Source of the DNA: Trebouxia sp. TZW2008
Lineage: Eukaryota > Chlorophyta > Trebouxiophyceae > Trebouxiales > Trebouxiaceae
Assembly: GCA_002118135.1 (NCBI GenBank)
Contig: BDIU01000186.1
Span: forward strand, 248,001 to 312,000
DNA: 64,000 nucleotides
Reading direction: 5' to 3'
In this document: positions 41,120-53,100 of the stretch, in pieces
How the letters are laid out: every line of letters begins with the position of its first letter
Numbering within the stretch: the first letter of the stretch is position 1
Program-made: the position numbers and the translations under genes
Notes under the pieces: model-generated
Database searches by the model: none
Told to the model about the DNA's origin: nothing
The model's input: the letters and a program-made list of their open reading frames with translations, nothing else

Positions 41120-42702
41120 TCACTCTGACCGTGCTGCGTAGCTGTTGAAATCCTTGGTGCGACAATCAATGCCCACCATGGCCTCGCCTAGCCCACATGA
41201 CACCTCTGCTAGAATCTTGGGGTCATTGTAGTGCGTGACAGCTTGCACAATAGCGCGTGCACGCTTGGCTGGGTCTCCAGACTTGAAGATACCAGAGCCA
41301 ACAAACACACCATCTACTCCCATTTGCATCATCAAAGCAGCATCTGCTGGTGATGCAACACCGCCTGCTGCAAAGTTGACCACTGGCAACCTGCAACATA
41401 CATGCAGGCCTCAGCAACATACATCCAGGCCTCAGCAACAAAGCAATACAAGCTGCATTTTTTCTTTTAAAGACAAATTCAGCAGGACAGCATATATCTG
41501 GCTGTCAAGTCTTGACCATCTCCTAGTCAGAGCAGATGCAGGTTTGCCAAAGCGTCAGCGCGTCATGTTGTGACAGAGAACAGAGCTGGTGTCAGTGCAG
41601 CAGCCCAGAAAGGTGGAGTTGCTTGCAAGAGATGCAGGCAACCTTGAACACCGTCACTTGCTACTTCTTGCATGGCACCAAAGAATTGAGCACAAACATG
41701 CCTGCAGAGTCTGCATAACGTGGTGATCAGAGCAAAAGCCCCATGGCATACAGGAGCTTGCTGAGTGCTTGTGTTGAGGCATTGCTTGAGGCAAAAGCTG
41801 ACAGCTGCCAGCACAAGCACTGTACAGCATGCGTAGCACAATTTGCAATAACTTTTACCTGCCCAAGTGCTTGGTCTTGCGCACAAGCTCAACTGGCGCC
41901 CTGATCTCCTTGGCATATACATATAGCTCATCATCATCAATGGTCTGCAGCTGTCTGATAGCGCCTGTCACTGATCTGGTGTGTCGTACTGCCTCTACTA
42001 CATTGCCTGTGCCTGCTTCACCCTTGGTCCTGATCATGGCTGCGCCTTCGGCAATGCGTCGCAGAGCTTCACCCAAGTCCCGACACCCACACACAAACGG
42101 CACCTTGAAGTTGTGCTTGTTGATGTGGTGAATGTCATCGGCTGGAGTCAATACCTGCAGGATCAAAGTGGCTAGAAAATAGCGTGAATCAAGGTGTGTC
42201 TATACTAATCCAGCATATGCAGGAAGTATTGTGGCAGACAGCATTCAAACAGGCAGCATTGCAAAGATTCCCGCAAGAAGTGACGAATCAACAAAGCATA
42301 CCTCAGACTCGTCAACATAGTCCACTTCAAGAGCCTCAAGTATCTGTGCCTCAACAAAGTGCCCAATGCGGGCCTTTGCCATGACTGGTATTGTAACAGC
42401 CTTCTTGATCTCTCTGATCATAGTGGGGTCACTCATGCGAGCAACTCCTCCCTCTTTTCTGATGTCTGCAGGTACCCTCTCCAAAGCCATGACAGCGACT
42501 GCTCCAGCTTCTTCTGCAATCCTGGCTTCCTCTGCTGTGGTGACGTCCATGATGACACCGCCCTTCAACATCTGAGCAAGCCCAACCTGCACGCCAGTAT
42601 GGTCAGCACGCTACACGAGTCCAAATACAAGTCACAAACGGTGATGGCTTTTTCAGCTAAGCTGACCTTCAAAGCATATGTCCCGGTCTGTGAGTCTGCC
42701 AT
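41120..42702 (-). CDS. PDX1: Pyridoxal 5'-phosphate synthase subunit PDX1 (PdxS/SNZ family)
   Basis: Synthase subunit that makes PLP (vitamin B6) from ribose-5-phosphate, glyceraldehyde-3-phosphate and ammonia supplied by PDX2. Exons 42667-42702, 42302-42586, 41859-42154 and 41120-41390 sum to 888 nt (295 aa), full family length. The first exon encodes only [12 protein letters not shown]. The body is highly conserved: [48 protein letters not shown] (K83 is the expected ribose-binding lysine), [39 protein letters not shown], the phosphate-binding [16 protein letters not shown] and [17 protein letters not shown]. No transit peptide is seen, consistent with the cytosolic plant enzyme. The ETF beta gene lies upstream in the same orientation. 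Confidence 0.98.
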
Positions 42703-43413
42703 GGCGTCGACGATCGTGCTTCAACCACAATAATCAACGGATCTCAACGCAAGTTGAATAAGCGCAGGGAAAGTTCGCAACAATTGACGACAAATCGCTG
42801 GGTCACGACTTGACCAGCCTCCAATTACGAATGGCGACCGTGGCTTCCCAGGGTTCGACCCTAGCTACCCATCGAAATGCTCGGGGGGTCCCCCTGTCAT
42901 GATCAAAGCGGCAGAACCTTCGCAGAAGCTCTTGCTTGAATGGCCAGATACCAGGAGCGCAGGCGGCATTTTACAGCTGACACCAACATGCATGCTCCTG
43001 ATCTATCAACACGACATTGGGCATTGCGGCAGCATTAGCACCTGCAGGTACGCTGAGCATCTCCTTCACAAGTATTCTGTTCAGGATGTGAGCGGCGCTT
43101 GCAGCTCAGACTGCAGCCTTCTGTTGTGAGATATGTCCATATACATGCAGAAGATTTACGCAGAGATAATGCTCATTGCAGCAGATGCAAGGCAATTGAG
43201 TCATCTTGCAGATAGCGGACACAGATATTGCATGACAGAGCCATCAAACAATACGAATGACGGGTCGACCCCTCATAGGTCAACGTTCTGGTGTTTGCTG
43301 CTCTTGAAGCAGCGATCCTGGGCTGCATCTATACATGGAGGCTTCCGTTATGATGCCTAAAGGCATAGCCCTTTCTTTTCTTTCTATATGAATATAGTAT
43401 GGCATACACATTG
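42703..43413. other. Intergenic, PDX1 promoter and ETFB 3' side
   Basis: 711 bp. It contains the PDX1 promoter and the ETFB 3' untranslated region. A palindromic block around 42861-42872 (CCAGGGTTCGACCCT) resembles a tRNA B box by chance; no tRNA fold extends from it. Confidence 0.5.
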
Positions 43414-45167
43414 TTACAGTACTTTGGCATCATTTCTCAGCTTGTCCATAAGCTCTGCCACTGAGCTGACAATGACACCACCTTTCCGCTTGGCTGGCTC
43501 CTCCACTTTGATGCGCTTGTAGCCATCAGTCAAGGTGACGCCAAGGGCCTGAACACAGCAGGATTGAGCAGGAGCCGCAACAGCTTGACTGCATACTGCT
43601 TCACGTTGATGATTAGCCCACTCCAAACAATCAAATATTCAACTACAAGCTGATGTCATGATAACTTATGAGACAAAGCTCAAGTATGCTGCACAAGATG
43701 ATGGCATGAGCTTGTTGACACTGCTAGTGATGGCATGCTTTGGCTTTCATTCACACTGTTGCCTGACTTTTTTTGATGAAACAAGTGAACACAGCCAAGC
43801 CAGTGTTCAATATGCGCCATGTAGATGCTGCTGACCAAAAGTGGGTGAACAAGATGCTAGCAACCAAAAACCACACCTGTGGGTCAAGCACCTCAATAGG
43901 CTTCTTCTTAGCCTTCATGATGTTTGGCAGAGTGGCATAGCGTGGCTGGTTCAATCGCAGGTCAGTCGTAATGACAGCTGGCAGCCCACAGCGCAGTGTC
44001 TGCAGTCCACCATCTACCTGCAAAGGCAGGCCGTGAATCATATTTGACTGCATGTGCATTGATGTAAAATGAGTGCCCACATGACCGTTGTGTGCTGCAC
44101 AATTCCTTTCCCAAATGATGGATCAGTTGCATTGTTTCAGAATGCATGCAAACACTAAATAGTCTTCATCAGTATTGCAGGCAATCAAGCTGCAACTGCA
44201 ACGGGAGATGAGGCTCAGACCAGCAACTGCTGTACTTGAAATGGCACAGATCAAGTCACTTGGGCTTGACATAAAGCTGTTGAGACTCAAGGACCCACCT
44301 CACGCATGACTCTCGCTTTCTGTGCTTGTTGATCAATCTCGACTTTGGAGGCAAATGTTGCCTGAGGCCACTTCAAAAGCGCCGCAACCATCTGCCCTGA
44401 AGCAAATGCCTTGATCTGACTTCAAAGCATATTGGATCCAACAAAAGACCTCACCAGACGTTCTGCTGATGCAGATTGGCGGTGCATGGAGCTCAAAAGT
44501 GAGCGACCATTGCAATGCCTGTTGTGTAGAATGAGCAAAGGCCTCACCAGTCTGGTTGCAGTCATCATCAATTGCCTGCTTCCCTAACAAGAACAGGCCT
44601 GGAGACTCTTTCTTAGCCACAGCAGCTAGCAGTTTAGCAATGTTGAGTGGCAAAAGAGGCTGATCTGTGAGGACGTGTGCAGCCCTGTCAGCACCCATGG
44701 CCAAAGCAGTGCGTATTGTGTCCTGCAAGATTGGACTTTCAATTCTGGCTTTTCTGCAAAGCTTTTGCTGTGTCAAGCATCTTGCCAGTGACAGTGTACC
44801 TGGCTACTTTTTGGCCCAATTGAGACAACCACCACTTCTTTGGCAACTTTCTGCTCCTTCAGCTTCAAAGCTTCCTGCGGTATGGTAGCAGCTTTCAAGA
44901 CACATATGGTAGGTGTATGAACAGTCTGCTGTGTACGATGCATGAGGCAAGGCACCTCCACTGCAATCTCGCAGAAGGGATTCATGCTCATCTTAACGTT
45001 CGCCAGCTCCACCCCGCTCTGTAGCATGCATATGTCTGGAGTGCACAACCCAAATTCAGCCGTGAGCAGAGCACGCACTGCACGTGTGGCTTCAGCACCT
45101 GATCTGCTTTGACCCGAATGCGAGCATTGTAGTCTACAACCCGCTTGACTGCTACAAGAAGCTTCAT
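43414..45167 (-). CDS. ETFB: Electron transfer flavoprotein beta subunit
   Basis: Mitochondrial matrix flavoprotein subunit passing electrons from acyl-CoA, isovaleryl-CoA and related dehydrogenases to ETF-QO. Exons 45099-45167, 44956-45018, 44800-44874, 44548-44722, 44299-44396, 43877-44017 and 43414-43548 sum to 756 nt (251 aa), the family length. Landmarks: [19 protein letters not shown] at the start; [36 protein letters not shown] (AMP/FAD-side motif); [15 protein letters not shown]; and the beta-subunit signature [23 protein letters not shown]...[17 protein letters not shown]. No separate presequence is needed, as in other beta subunits. It lies between PDX1 and the rhodanese gene, all on the minus strand. 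Confidence 0.97.
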
Positions 45168-46138
45168 ACCATCAGATCAATAGATCAAACAGCACCGGCG
45201 CGCTTATCATCGGTTACAACCATCTGTTGCGACGCTTGCTCGTCCATATGACTGCCGTCTGTGCACTTCACGTGCCCCGAAGCTTGGAGAGATTTGCGTT
45301 GACGTGACGGGGGACCGGCCTAGCATTCAGCTTTTTCGTGCATACTACTGATACCCAGACAGATTACGAATTCCACATGTTGCTAGGTCTGGATACACAC
45401 TAAATTCTGCTCTTCCATCAAGCTATCCTGCTACCATCTTTTGACTGAGCAGATGCAAATGAGACAAGTGGCTGCCGGACCCTGACTTGTAACTTGCAAT
45501 TTCAACAATAGCTTGTATAAGCTCGATCATGCATGATTCGCATGCATATATATATGTATCGAGGACAGCTCACATTGGTGCGGACTTGTGTTCACACACG
45601 TGAGTTGTCTCATGCAGGGCTGGTGTGAGATACACACACCACAAAACCTACGCTTTGAGCTCAAAACAACACATAAGTTTTGCAGTTATTGTAAACAGTA
45701 TCATGATCAGTGACATTGTTGGAGCCTTCATAGGGCAACACTGCCTTGTCAAAGCATCTTGGCAGCCTAATGTGCCTGCACATGTCTGTTGCTTGTGTAT
45801 GGTCCAACTTGCTCTTGCTAACTCTGTACTCAATCTGTTTAGCCTACTGTGCCACTATCCTACCTATCCGTTTGCAAAAACCTTCACTAAACTGATGCAG
45901 AGCTGCTCTATACTAGCCTATTGCATGCTGCTGCAGATTTTTGCACACTGTCTGAAACAGAGCAGCTGATCCCTGATTGTTCATCTACATTGCTTGCAAA
46001 AAGCAGCATGCCTAACAGCCAAACAATCAGTACTGTCTCATAGCAACTTCGCCATGGGTAGTCAGACAGCGACAGCACTACATTGAAGTATGTCAGTAGG
46101 GGGTAAGCACCAGCTCCCTTGGACTTGACCATTTCATG
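45168..46138. other. Intergenic, ETFB promoter and rhodanese 3' side
   Basis: 971 bp with an AT-rich patch (CATATATATATG near 45543-45555) and no supportable gene. It contains the ETFB promoter and the rhodanese 3' untranslated region. Confidence 0.55.
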
Positions 46139-49100
46139 TCACTTGCCAGTTTGTACAGGGAGACTTGTTTCATTGCCCCATTCGTTCCAACTGCCATCAT
46201 AATTTGCAGTCCTGTCACCCAACCCAAGTCGATGCAATGCCAGCGCCAGACTGCATGAAGCCACCCCGCCATTGCAGTATGTGTAGATCTGCTGACCGTT
46301 GCCCATGTCCACACCTGCCTTCTCAAACACCTGTTTCTGGTCTTGCAAGGGTCTCAACAAGCCTGTGGACTTGTCCAGCAAGGACTTGCGGGAGATGTTG
46401 ACTGCGCCTGGGATGTGACCACCGCGCTCAGCACGCTTTACCTAAAGCGCAAATCCAGCAGACAGCTTAGCTGCAATCAGCCAGATTCACTCAAACCACC
46501 AGCTAAGGCATACGCGCTTTGCCATTTGCATCTCAATAAGCCTGTGGAGTTGTCCAGCAAGGACTTGCGGGAGACAATGACTGCGCCTGATACGTGACCA
46601 CCACGCTCAGCACGCTTCACCTGCAGCCCAAAACCACAGCAGACAGCTCAGCTGCAGTCATTCAGATCCACTCAGGTCACCAGCTGAGGCGTACACACTT
46701 TGCCATTTGCATCTCAACAAGCCTGTGGACTTGTTCAACAAAGAGTTTTGGGACACGTTGACTGCTGCAGGAATGTGCCCACCGCGCTCAGCACGCTTCA
46801 CCTGCAGCCCAATATTACAGTAGACAGCTTAGCTTCGATCAGCCAGATTTGCTCAAGTCACCATCTGAGGCGTCCACAGTTTGCCATTTATGTCTCAACA
46901 AGCCTGTGGACTTGTCCAGCAAGGACTTGCGGGACTTGTTGACCGCACTTGGGTTGTGAGCACCGTGCTTCACCTGCAAACCAAATCCACACCAGACGCC
47001 TCAGATGCAGTCAGCCTCAGCTATGCTCACGCCACCACCTGCTGCATACAAATGCTGGCCATTGCGGTTGACAAGACAGCAAACCAATTGCAGTATGACA
47101 TCAAACCAAAGCAGGCTCAATGCACAATGGGTTTGAATGTGTGCTTGCACAGATGCGAGGTAGGAATGGTGTGCAGCTGGTCTTGCTTTCGCACTAAAAC
47201 CAGTACATGCAGCCAATGCTGTCAGGATCATTTTGCAGCCTGTTCAAGACATTGGTCAGCACCTCTGAGTACATGGGAGCCACACATAGTTGCTGCATTG
47301 CAAAGCTACAAGCTGGAAACTGTAACACAGCCAGTTCAATAATCTGTCCTGCCAGCACGATGCATGTGAGTGCCATCTGACCTGCCCAGTGAACTGCACA
47401 TCGTTGCGTGCATCCAGAATGATCAGGTTCTTGCCGCCTTGCTGGTCGTCTATTGCTTGCAGCATATCTTGCGATGTAGCGCGCCTGTGTGGCTGGGACT
47501 TGGGCTCAAAGGTTGCGTACACCTGTGGCGGCAGCTCAAGTTAGGTATGGCAGCCGGGGTAAAAGTCAACAGGAAGTGCATGGCTGCCGTCGCTGTGACT
47601 TACCCAAGCTGTGTAAAGCTTTCACAAGATGAGATGCTTGGATATGCGGAGCAAGGTAGAGCTCGCTCCAGACAGCTGCAGCTTGACTTGCGCATGCACT
47701 TTCCTGAGGCAATGGGTCAACTGCACAGTGCAATTTTGCAGAGCAAACAATGAGACTGACACCAACCTCAACTTCCAACAGTGTATGATGAACACCGACT
47801 GCACAGTGCAATTTTGCAGAGCAAACAATGAGACTGACACCAACCTCAACTTCTCACAGTGTATGATGAACACCGACTGCACAGTGCAATCTTGCAGAGC
47901 AAACAATGAGAGTGACACCAACCTCAACTTCCAACAGTGTATGATGAACACCTGGCATAACTAGAGTGTGTGCATATCAGTCATGAGGATTATTGAGGTG
48001 GTGGTTGATAAGCAGGGTCATGGCAGACACTTAGCAAGCGTGTGGATGCTGATGATAGTTGATTCGTGTGCATGACGGCGCGGTGTGCAGGGGCGGTAGG
48101 GACTTGCCGTGAGGGGGCAGGGCTCTGTCAAGTCTGTGGGCCTGCCCTCCTGGACCCATCTTGCATACCCACCATCCAAAACAAGCGGCGCTGGGTGACC
48201 GTGGTACACCAGACTCCACCAGATTCGAGGTGCTAGGAGGCCATTGCCACTGTCATACACCTAGCAACATGTCACACAGTACACATCACGGATGGTTGCA
48301 TGTGATAGATCCAACAGTGCGCAGTGCAAATAGCCCTCATATGCAAATCACAGCATGCCATACTTTCCTCATCAACTGCGCTGATGCCTTTGACTCCGAT
48401 GAATGAAAATTCCCTTCCAGCAGTGTTTCAGCAGGTGAAAAACTCCAAATTTGCCTCTCATGTCTGTGCTAAAGCTGTCGGACATACGTCAGAGAACGGG
48501 CATGCACATTCCATGTCAAGCACAGCTTGCTATTCCAGTGCCTCATCTTGCGAATGGCTTGTGCCTCAGCTTGCAACTGGATTGAGACTGCCACTTGCTT
48601 GTACGCTTTGGGAAAACCCAAGCAATGCAATCCAAAAACATTGCTGTCTATAGAGGGAGAGGTATGCTGCATCAAAGAAAGCAGGCAGCAGCGGCATGAT
48701 GTGGCATGCGTCTGTCATTTCAATGCAGATCAAGACCTCACCACAACAGGTCTATCTGTGCCGACGCCTTTCTCCTCCATTGCTGCTGCGAACAAATCAG
48801 GATCGGTCTGCAGCTGCACAGGCACCTCTTCATCTTCATCAACGCCGTCTTTGGTCCAGTCGAAGAATGTTGCGCCTATGCAGAAGCAGGAACATCACAA
48901 ACTGGCTGCTGAGTCACTTGCAAGGGCAAGCGGCCTTGCGCTTGATGACTTGTACAAGTACACAAACAGCATGCAGCGTTGCCAAGGACATTGCATTGCA
49001 CACACAAAGTAGCAGTACATACTGGATTTGGAGTATTCTCACCAGGTATATGACCTTCAAGGTACGTGTCATAATCTGCAAAGTATTCAGACATCTCTAG

Positions 49101-49748
49101 CCTGCATCCTTGGGCATTCTCAGAGTGCAGCTTGGTTTGAACTGTGCCACGCACATCTAGAATGGAGACATCCTGCAGACATGCATGTATTGACAACTGC
49201 TGCTTTTCACTTCCATATTCCTCTAAATTGCAACACGCAGATTGATCTGGGCACATGGCTGCAGCGTTAATCTGTTGTGCACGATATGTACATGGCAGTA
49301 TACACCTCAAGATGCTCAGCCAACCACTCTGTTGACACAACTGGGTCGGCATGCCCTGCCAGATGCTCCTGTAGCGCAGCCCTGCATTTGGAATGCATGC
49401 ATGTGGAAGTTGTCTGCATAGATTGCCACATGCATGTATTTGTGCAGCCATTTGCAAATGCCTGCGAACCTGCATTGAGCTAGATTTACTCTGCCAGACA
49501 TTCGTGCGGCGTGCCAGCTCGTTTTGATGGCAGTCAGCGGAATTGCTGCTGGTGCGGTGGGCCTCGGCTCGGGAGCGCCGCCATGTGACAGTTTCCTTCG
49601 TTTGCATGCTGAGGTATCTGACTGCGCGTACGCACAAAGCCCCGACTGGGCGTTGCCAACAGCACGGCAGATGCTGGCAGGTGCAGCAGGCAAGTGATGC
49701 ACAGCTTGGCGGTACATCCTTGCGCTGTATATGCAATGCGCAGCGCAC
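46139..49748 (-). CDS. Two-domain rhodanese (thiosulfate/3-mercaptopyruvate sulfurtransferase)
   Basis: Transfers sulfane sulfur from thiosulfate or mercaptopyruvate to thiol acceptors. Exons 49470-49748, 49306-49368, 49043-49172, 48742-48875, 48108-48260, 47382-47522 and 46139-46441 sum to 1203 nt (400 aa). The first domain opens with DPVVSTEWLAEHLE and VSILDVRG, then GHIPGATFFDW and VVVYDSGNGLLAPRIWW. The second has LIILDARNDVQFTGQ, GHIPGAVNISRKSLLD and the active-site loop YTYCNGGVASCSLALALHRL with the catalytic Cys. The start is uncertain: an internal Met at 49607 would give 353 aa. The N-terminal stretch is Arg/Cys/Ser-rich and could be a mitochondrial presequence. The 48108 exon ends ACG|GCAAGT, a GC-AG donor required by phase. 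Three ghost copies of the last exon's acceptor edge lie upstream of it. Confidence 0.88.
46339..46990 (-). repeat. Four tandem copies of the rhodanese last-exon acceptor edge
   Basis: The real exon edge ends at 46441 (gene sense TTTAG|GTAAAGCGTGCTGAGCG). Three copies follow upstream with edges at 46620, 46801 and 46973, spaced 179, 181 and 172 bp. Each ghost has a CAG|GTGAAGC acceptor and an open frame through about 32 codons (GGHIPGAVNISRK-like), then runs into intron sequence without a clear donor. The repeat unit is about 180 bp. Confidence 0.9.
47722..47955. repeat. 78-bp tandem repeat x3 in rhodanese intron
   Basis: Three nearly identical 78-bp units (47722-47799, 47800-47877, 47878-47955). 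Because 78 is a multiple of three, they create open frames on both strands. They lie in the GC-AG intron between the 48108 and 47382 exons. Confidence 0.95.
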
Positions 49749-50156
49749 CGCAAGCAGAAGCTCTGCCGCTGGCTCTGCCCGCCTGCAACGTCGGCGTGAA
49801 CGAGGAGGTCAAAATTTGTGGCATGCTCGTTGGAATTACTAAGCAGACATGAGGCATGTGCCAGCTCAAACTTCAATTTGCAACACAGATGCATTAGCAG
49901 CAGCAACTGTTTATCTATAATCTGTGCGATATTGTGCAATGTCAATTTTGATCACTGGTTGTTGCAATCGCATAATGTACACTTGCAGAGCCTCATGAGC
50001 CAGCTGCTAAAAATATACAAAAATAAGATGTATTTCCTACAGTCTGATGCCCAATCAGTGAATATGTCAAATGAATTCCAGGACGCTTCTGCTCCAGTTA
50101 TGTTGCCTGATGGCATACAATCCTTTTGTCTTTTCATCCCTGTTTTGTCACATGGA
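49749..50156. other. Intergenic, rhodanese promoter and GT gene 3' end
   Basis: 408 bp between the longest rhodanese start and the stop of the hevein-glycosyltransferase gene. No gene or repeat was recognised. Confidence 0.55.
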
Positions 50157-53100
50157 TTATCTGCCACTCGAGGATGACTGTACTGTGATAGATTTACTGT
50201 TGAACTTGAGAGCTGCATCTGTCATCCAGCCCATGATGCCTCTGCCCTGAGTTTCATCCCTGTTGTTACAGCTGAAGTCATTGGCGGCTTGCTGCGTATC
50301 AGCTGGAACAGCTTCCAGCAAGGCATCTATCCTTTTGACCAAGGTCCAATCAGAATTTCCTGCAACAGCAACTCAGGATTGAGCAGAATAACAGGAGCAT
50401 TGTACTTGGTTGGCAACTGGCATTAACATGCTTGTATTTGCACTATTTGCCCTTTGAGCTTTCCTTTGAATATGATCTTCATCGCAACAGCACTCACCAT
50501 GCTGAGCATGCTACGCATCAAACATGAATCAAATCACAGTGAAATGCAGCCAGCTACTGACCTTCAGAAGTTTCTTTGCCCTGAAAGCCGTCACCAACCA
50601 GTCCAAGAAAGCGGCCTGGGGCTTGTATGATTTGACGCCACAAAGGCACTGTCTTGATTTGCTGCTTGGCAGCTTGCTGTTGCTGAAGTGCCCAATCAGG
50701 GTGTGGCAAATGCCAGTGACTCCCATTGGGTATGAGAGGAGGGGTCAAATCCATTGTTCTTTTTGTCATGTCCTCAACCATCCTGCATGCATAGCAGAAT
50801 GCAGAAAGTGAACTTTCGTTGTCAAAGCATGCGCTGCTGCAGCGCCCAACCAGGGTGTGGCAAATGCCTGTGACTCCCATTGGGTATGAGAGGAGGAGGC
50901 AAATCCATTGCTTTTTGGTCATGTCCTCAACCATCCTGTGTGCATGGAAGAAGGTGCGCAAAATTCAATTGTGCATCTTCATTGCATCTTGAGAGCTGTT
51001 AGTGTCCTTGTCATGTGTGTTGCGACGCTTTCTTCACGCAAACATGGTATATCCAGAGCTGCCTCCAAGATGCAAGCAGCAACAACTCAATCATGCCAAG
51101 TCATGACACCGAACAGTTAGGCGACCAGCATAAATCTGCTTTCAAAGCTCTTGCATTTATACTAGAACACAGATGCATTCAGCACATACAATGGGCATCA
51201 ACGTTTGTGTCGAAACCGTGCCAGTTGCTGACCTGATGAGTTGGGGAGGTATAAGGCCCAAGCGGTAGACATTGCCCCCATACTTCACCCAATGTAGCTG
51301 CAAAGGGTCTGCATGACAAACATATTTTGAGACTGCAGCAACGATGTGGCCACCTCTTTTGCAAACTAGCGACAAGGTTCAAGAGCATGGTCAGCACCAC
51401 AATGCCATGATGAGTGGGGGAGGTAACAAGCCCAATCGGTAGACGCTCCCTTCACACTTCACCCAATGCAGCTGCAAAAGGTCTGCATGACAAACAGTTT
51501 GAGAGACTGCAGCAATGATGTGGCCACCTTGTTTTCAGACCAGTGACAAGGTACAAGAGCACGGTCAGCACCACAATGTAATAATGAGTTGAAAGGTGAA
51601 AGGCCCAAATGGTATACATTGCCCAAGCTGCAGGGGGTCTGCATGGCACACGGCTCTTCTACCTTCAGGAACAATGTGGTCAGCACCTGTTGACACCATA
51701 TGTGAACACTGTCTGCAACACAATGCCACGATGACATCCAAACCATGACAACACTAGATAGTGGCAATGTCTGTTGCTGAAAGGGCAGGCAATGTTGATC
51801 CGAGACCCCAAAGCTGTCACTGTTACAAGCATTCAATGGCACAAGCATTGTGCCATTGTGCCATTGAACAAATGAGCTGCCATCATGTTGAAAGTGCTAT
51901 CCCCAGATACTTCTGGAACCAAGAACGACTACAGCAGGATTGTGGTCATTGACCATGTCATAATCGAAGATGCAGTCAGTTCTCACTGTTGTGACACGGT
52001 AATTTGACTGCATTCTCCATCTGTCATCTTGCCTGTCTGACTCAGAAGGTACAGAAGGTGAAGACTGTACCTGGCACGTTGCAGCAGAGGGTTGGGCTGG
52101 CGCCTGGCAGGCGACCCTTGCACTGCAGTCTATCGGGCTGGCGCCGCCAGTCAATCTTTAAGAACTAGACCTTGGCTGAACAATCCAAAGGTCAAATCGA
52201 TGTCTAAGACATGTCAGCCAATTGTGCACTGAATCTTTCCACACACGCGATCTTGCAGAGCATGCAATCATACCTGGGACGTCGCAGCAGAAGGTTGGGT
52301 TGGCGCCTGGCAGGCGGCCCTTGCACTGCAGCCTATCAGGTTGGCGCCGCCAGTCGATGCCAGCGTACTCATGCTGCAAGCTGGCTAGGTTATAGCCGTC
52401 AGCCAGTAGGGCCTGGCTGAGACCCACCTCCCCCCTCTCAATGTCTGTCTGATGGTCAGTGTAGCAGCCGCCCCAGGTGTCCAGCAGGTACCGGATGCCC
52501 ACCCTGTGATCATATGACTGGCTGAAGGTGAGAAGAAGAAGGGGGAGAAATTGCTGCTCAGTGTCTGTCTGATGGTCAGTGCAGCAGCCGCCCCAGGTGT
52601 CCAGCAGATACCGCATGCCCACCCAATGATCACATGACTGCCTAAGGATGAGAAGAAGAAGAAGAAGAAAGCCCTGGTCAAATTGCGTCTGATGGTCAGT
52701 GTAGTAGCTGCCCTAGGTGTCCAGCAGAGACCGGATGCCCACCCTGTAATCACATGAATGGCTGACATGATCGGCGTGCCTGTCATGTGTGGTCAAGCCA
52801 GGCAGCGTAAACAGCTCCTGTCAACGATCTTTGCTTCGGAGCTGTTGCACGACCGCAATAGCTCTGAGCTGGATGAATGCACTCAAAGCATGTCAGTCAG
52901 CATCAAAACCATTTGTTTGAAGCTGCAAAGCCCTCAAAGCCAAGGTTGAAGTAGTGTGGAAGTAGCCTAGACTTTGTACATGTCACAGACTTGACAGCAG
53001 CTGATGTGTAATGTCACAGTCACTAACACTGCCAATCATGGCTTGTCTACGCTTGTCTATGCTTGTTAAGACCATCTGCATGACTAGTCTTGCTGCTCTG

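Noticed and set aside
42855..42875. Possible tRNA B box GGGTTCGACCC upstream of PDX1
   Set aside because: No A box or cloverleaf can be drawn around it. It is a short palindrome in the promoter region.
47629..47964. Cys-rich repeat protein on the plus strand
   Set aside because: It arises from the 78-bp tandem repeat in an intron; the antisense frame is equally open and neither has a plausible gene context.
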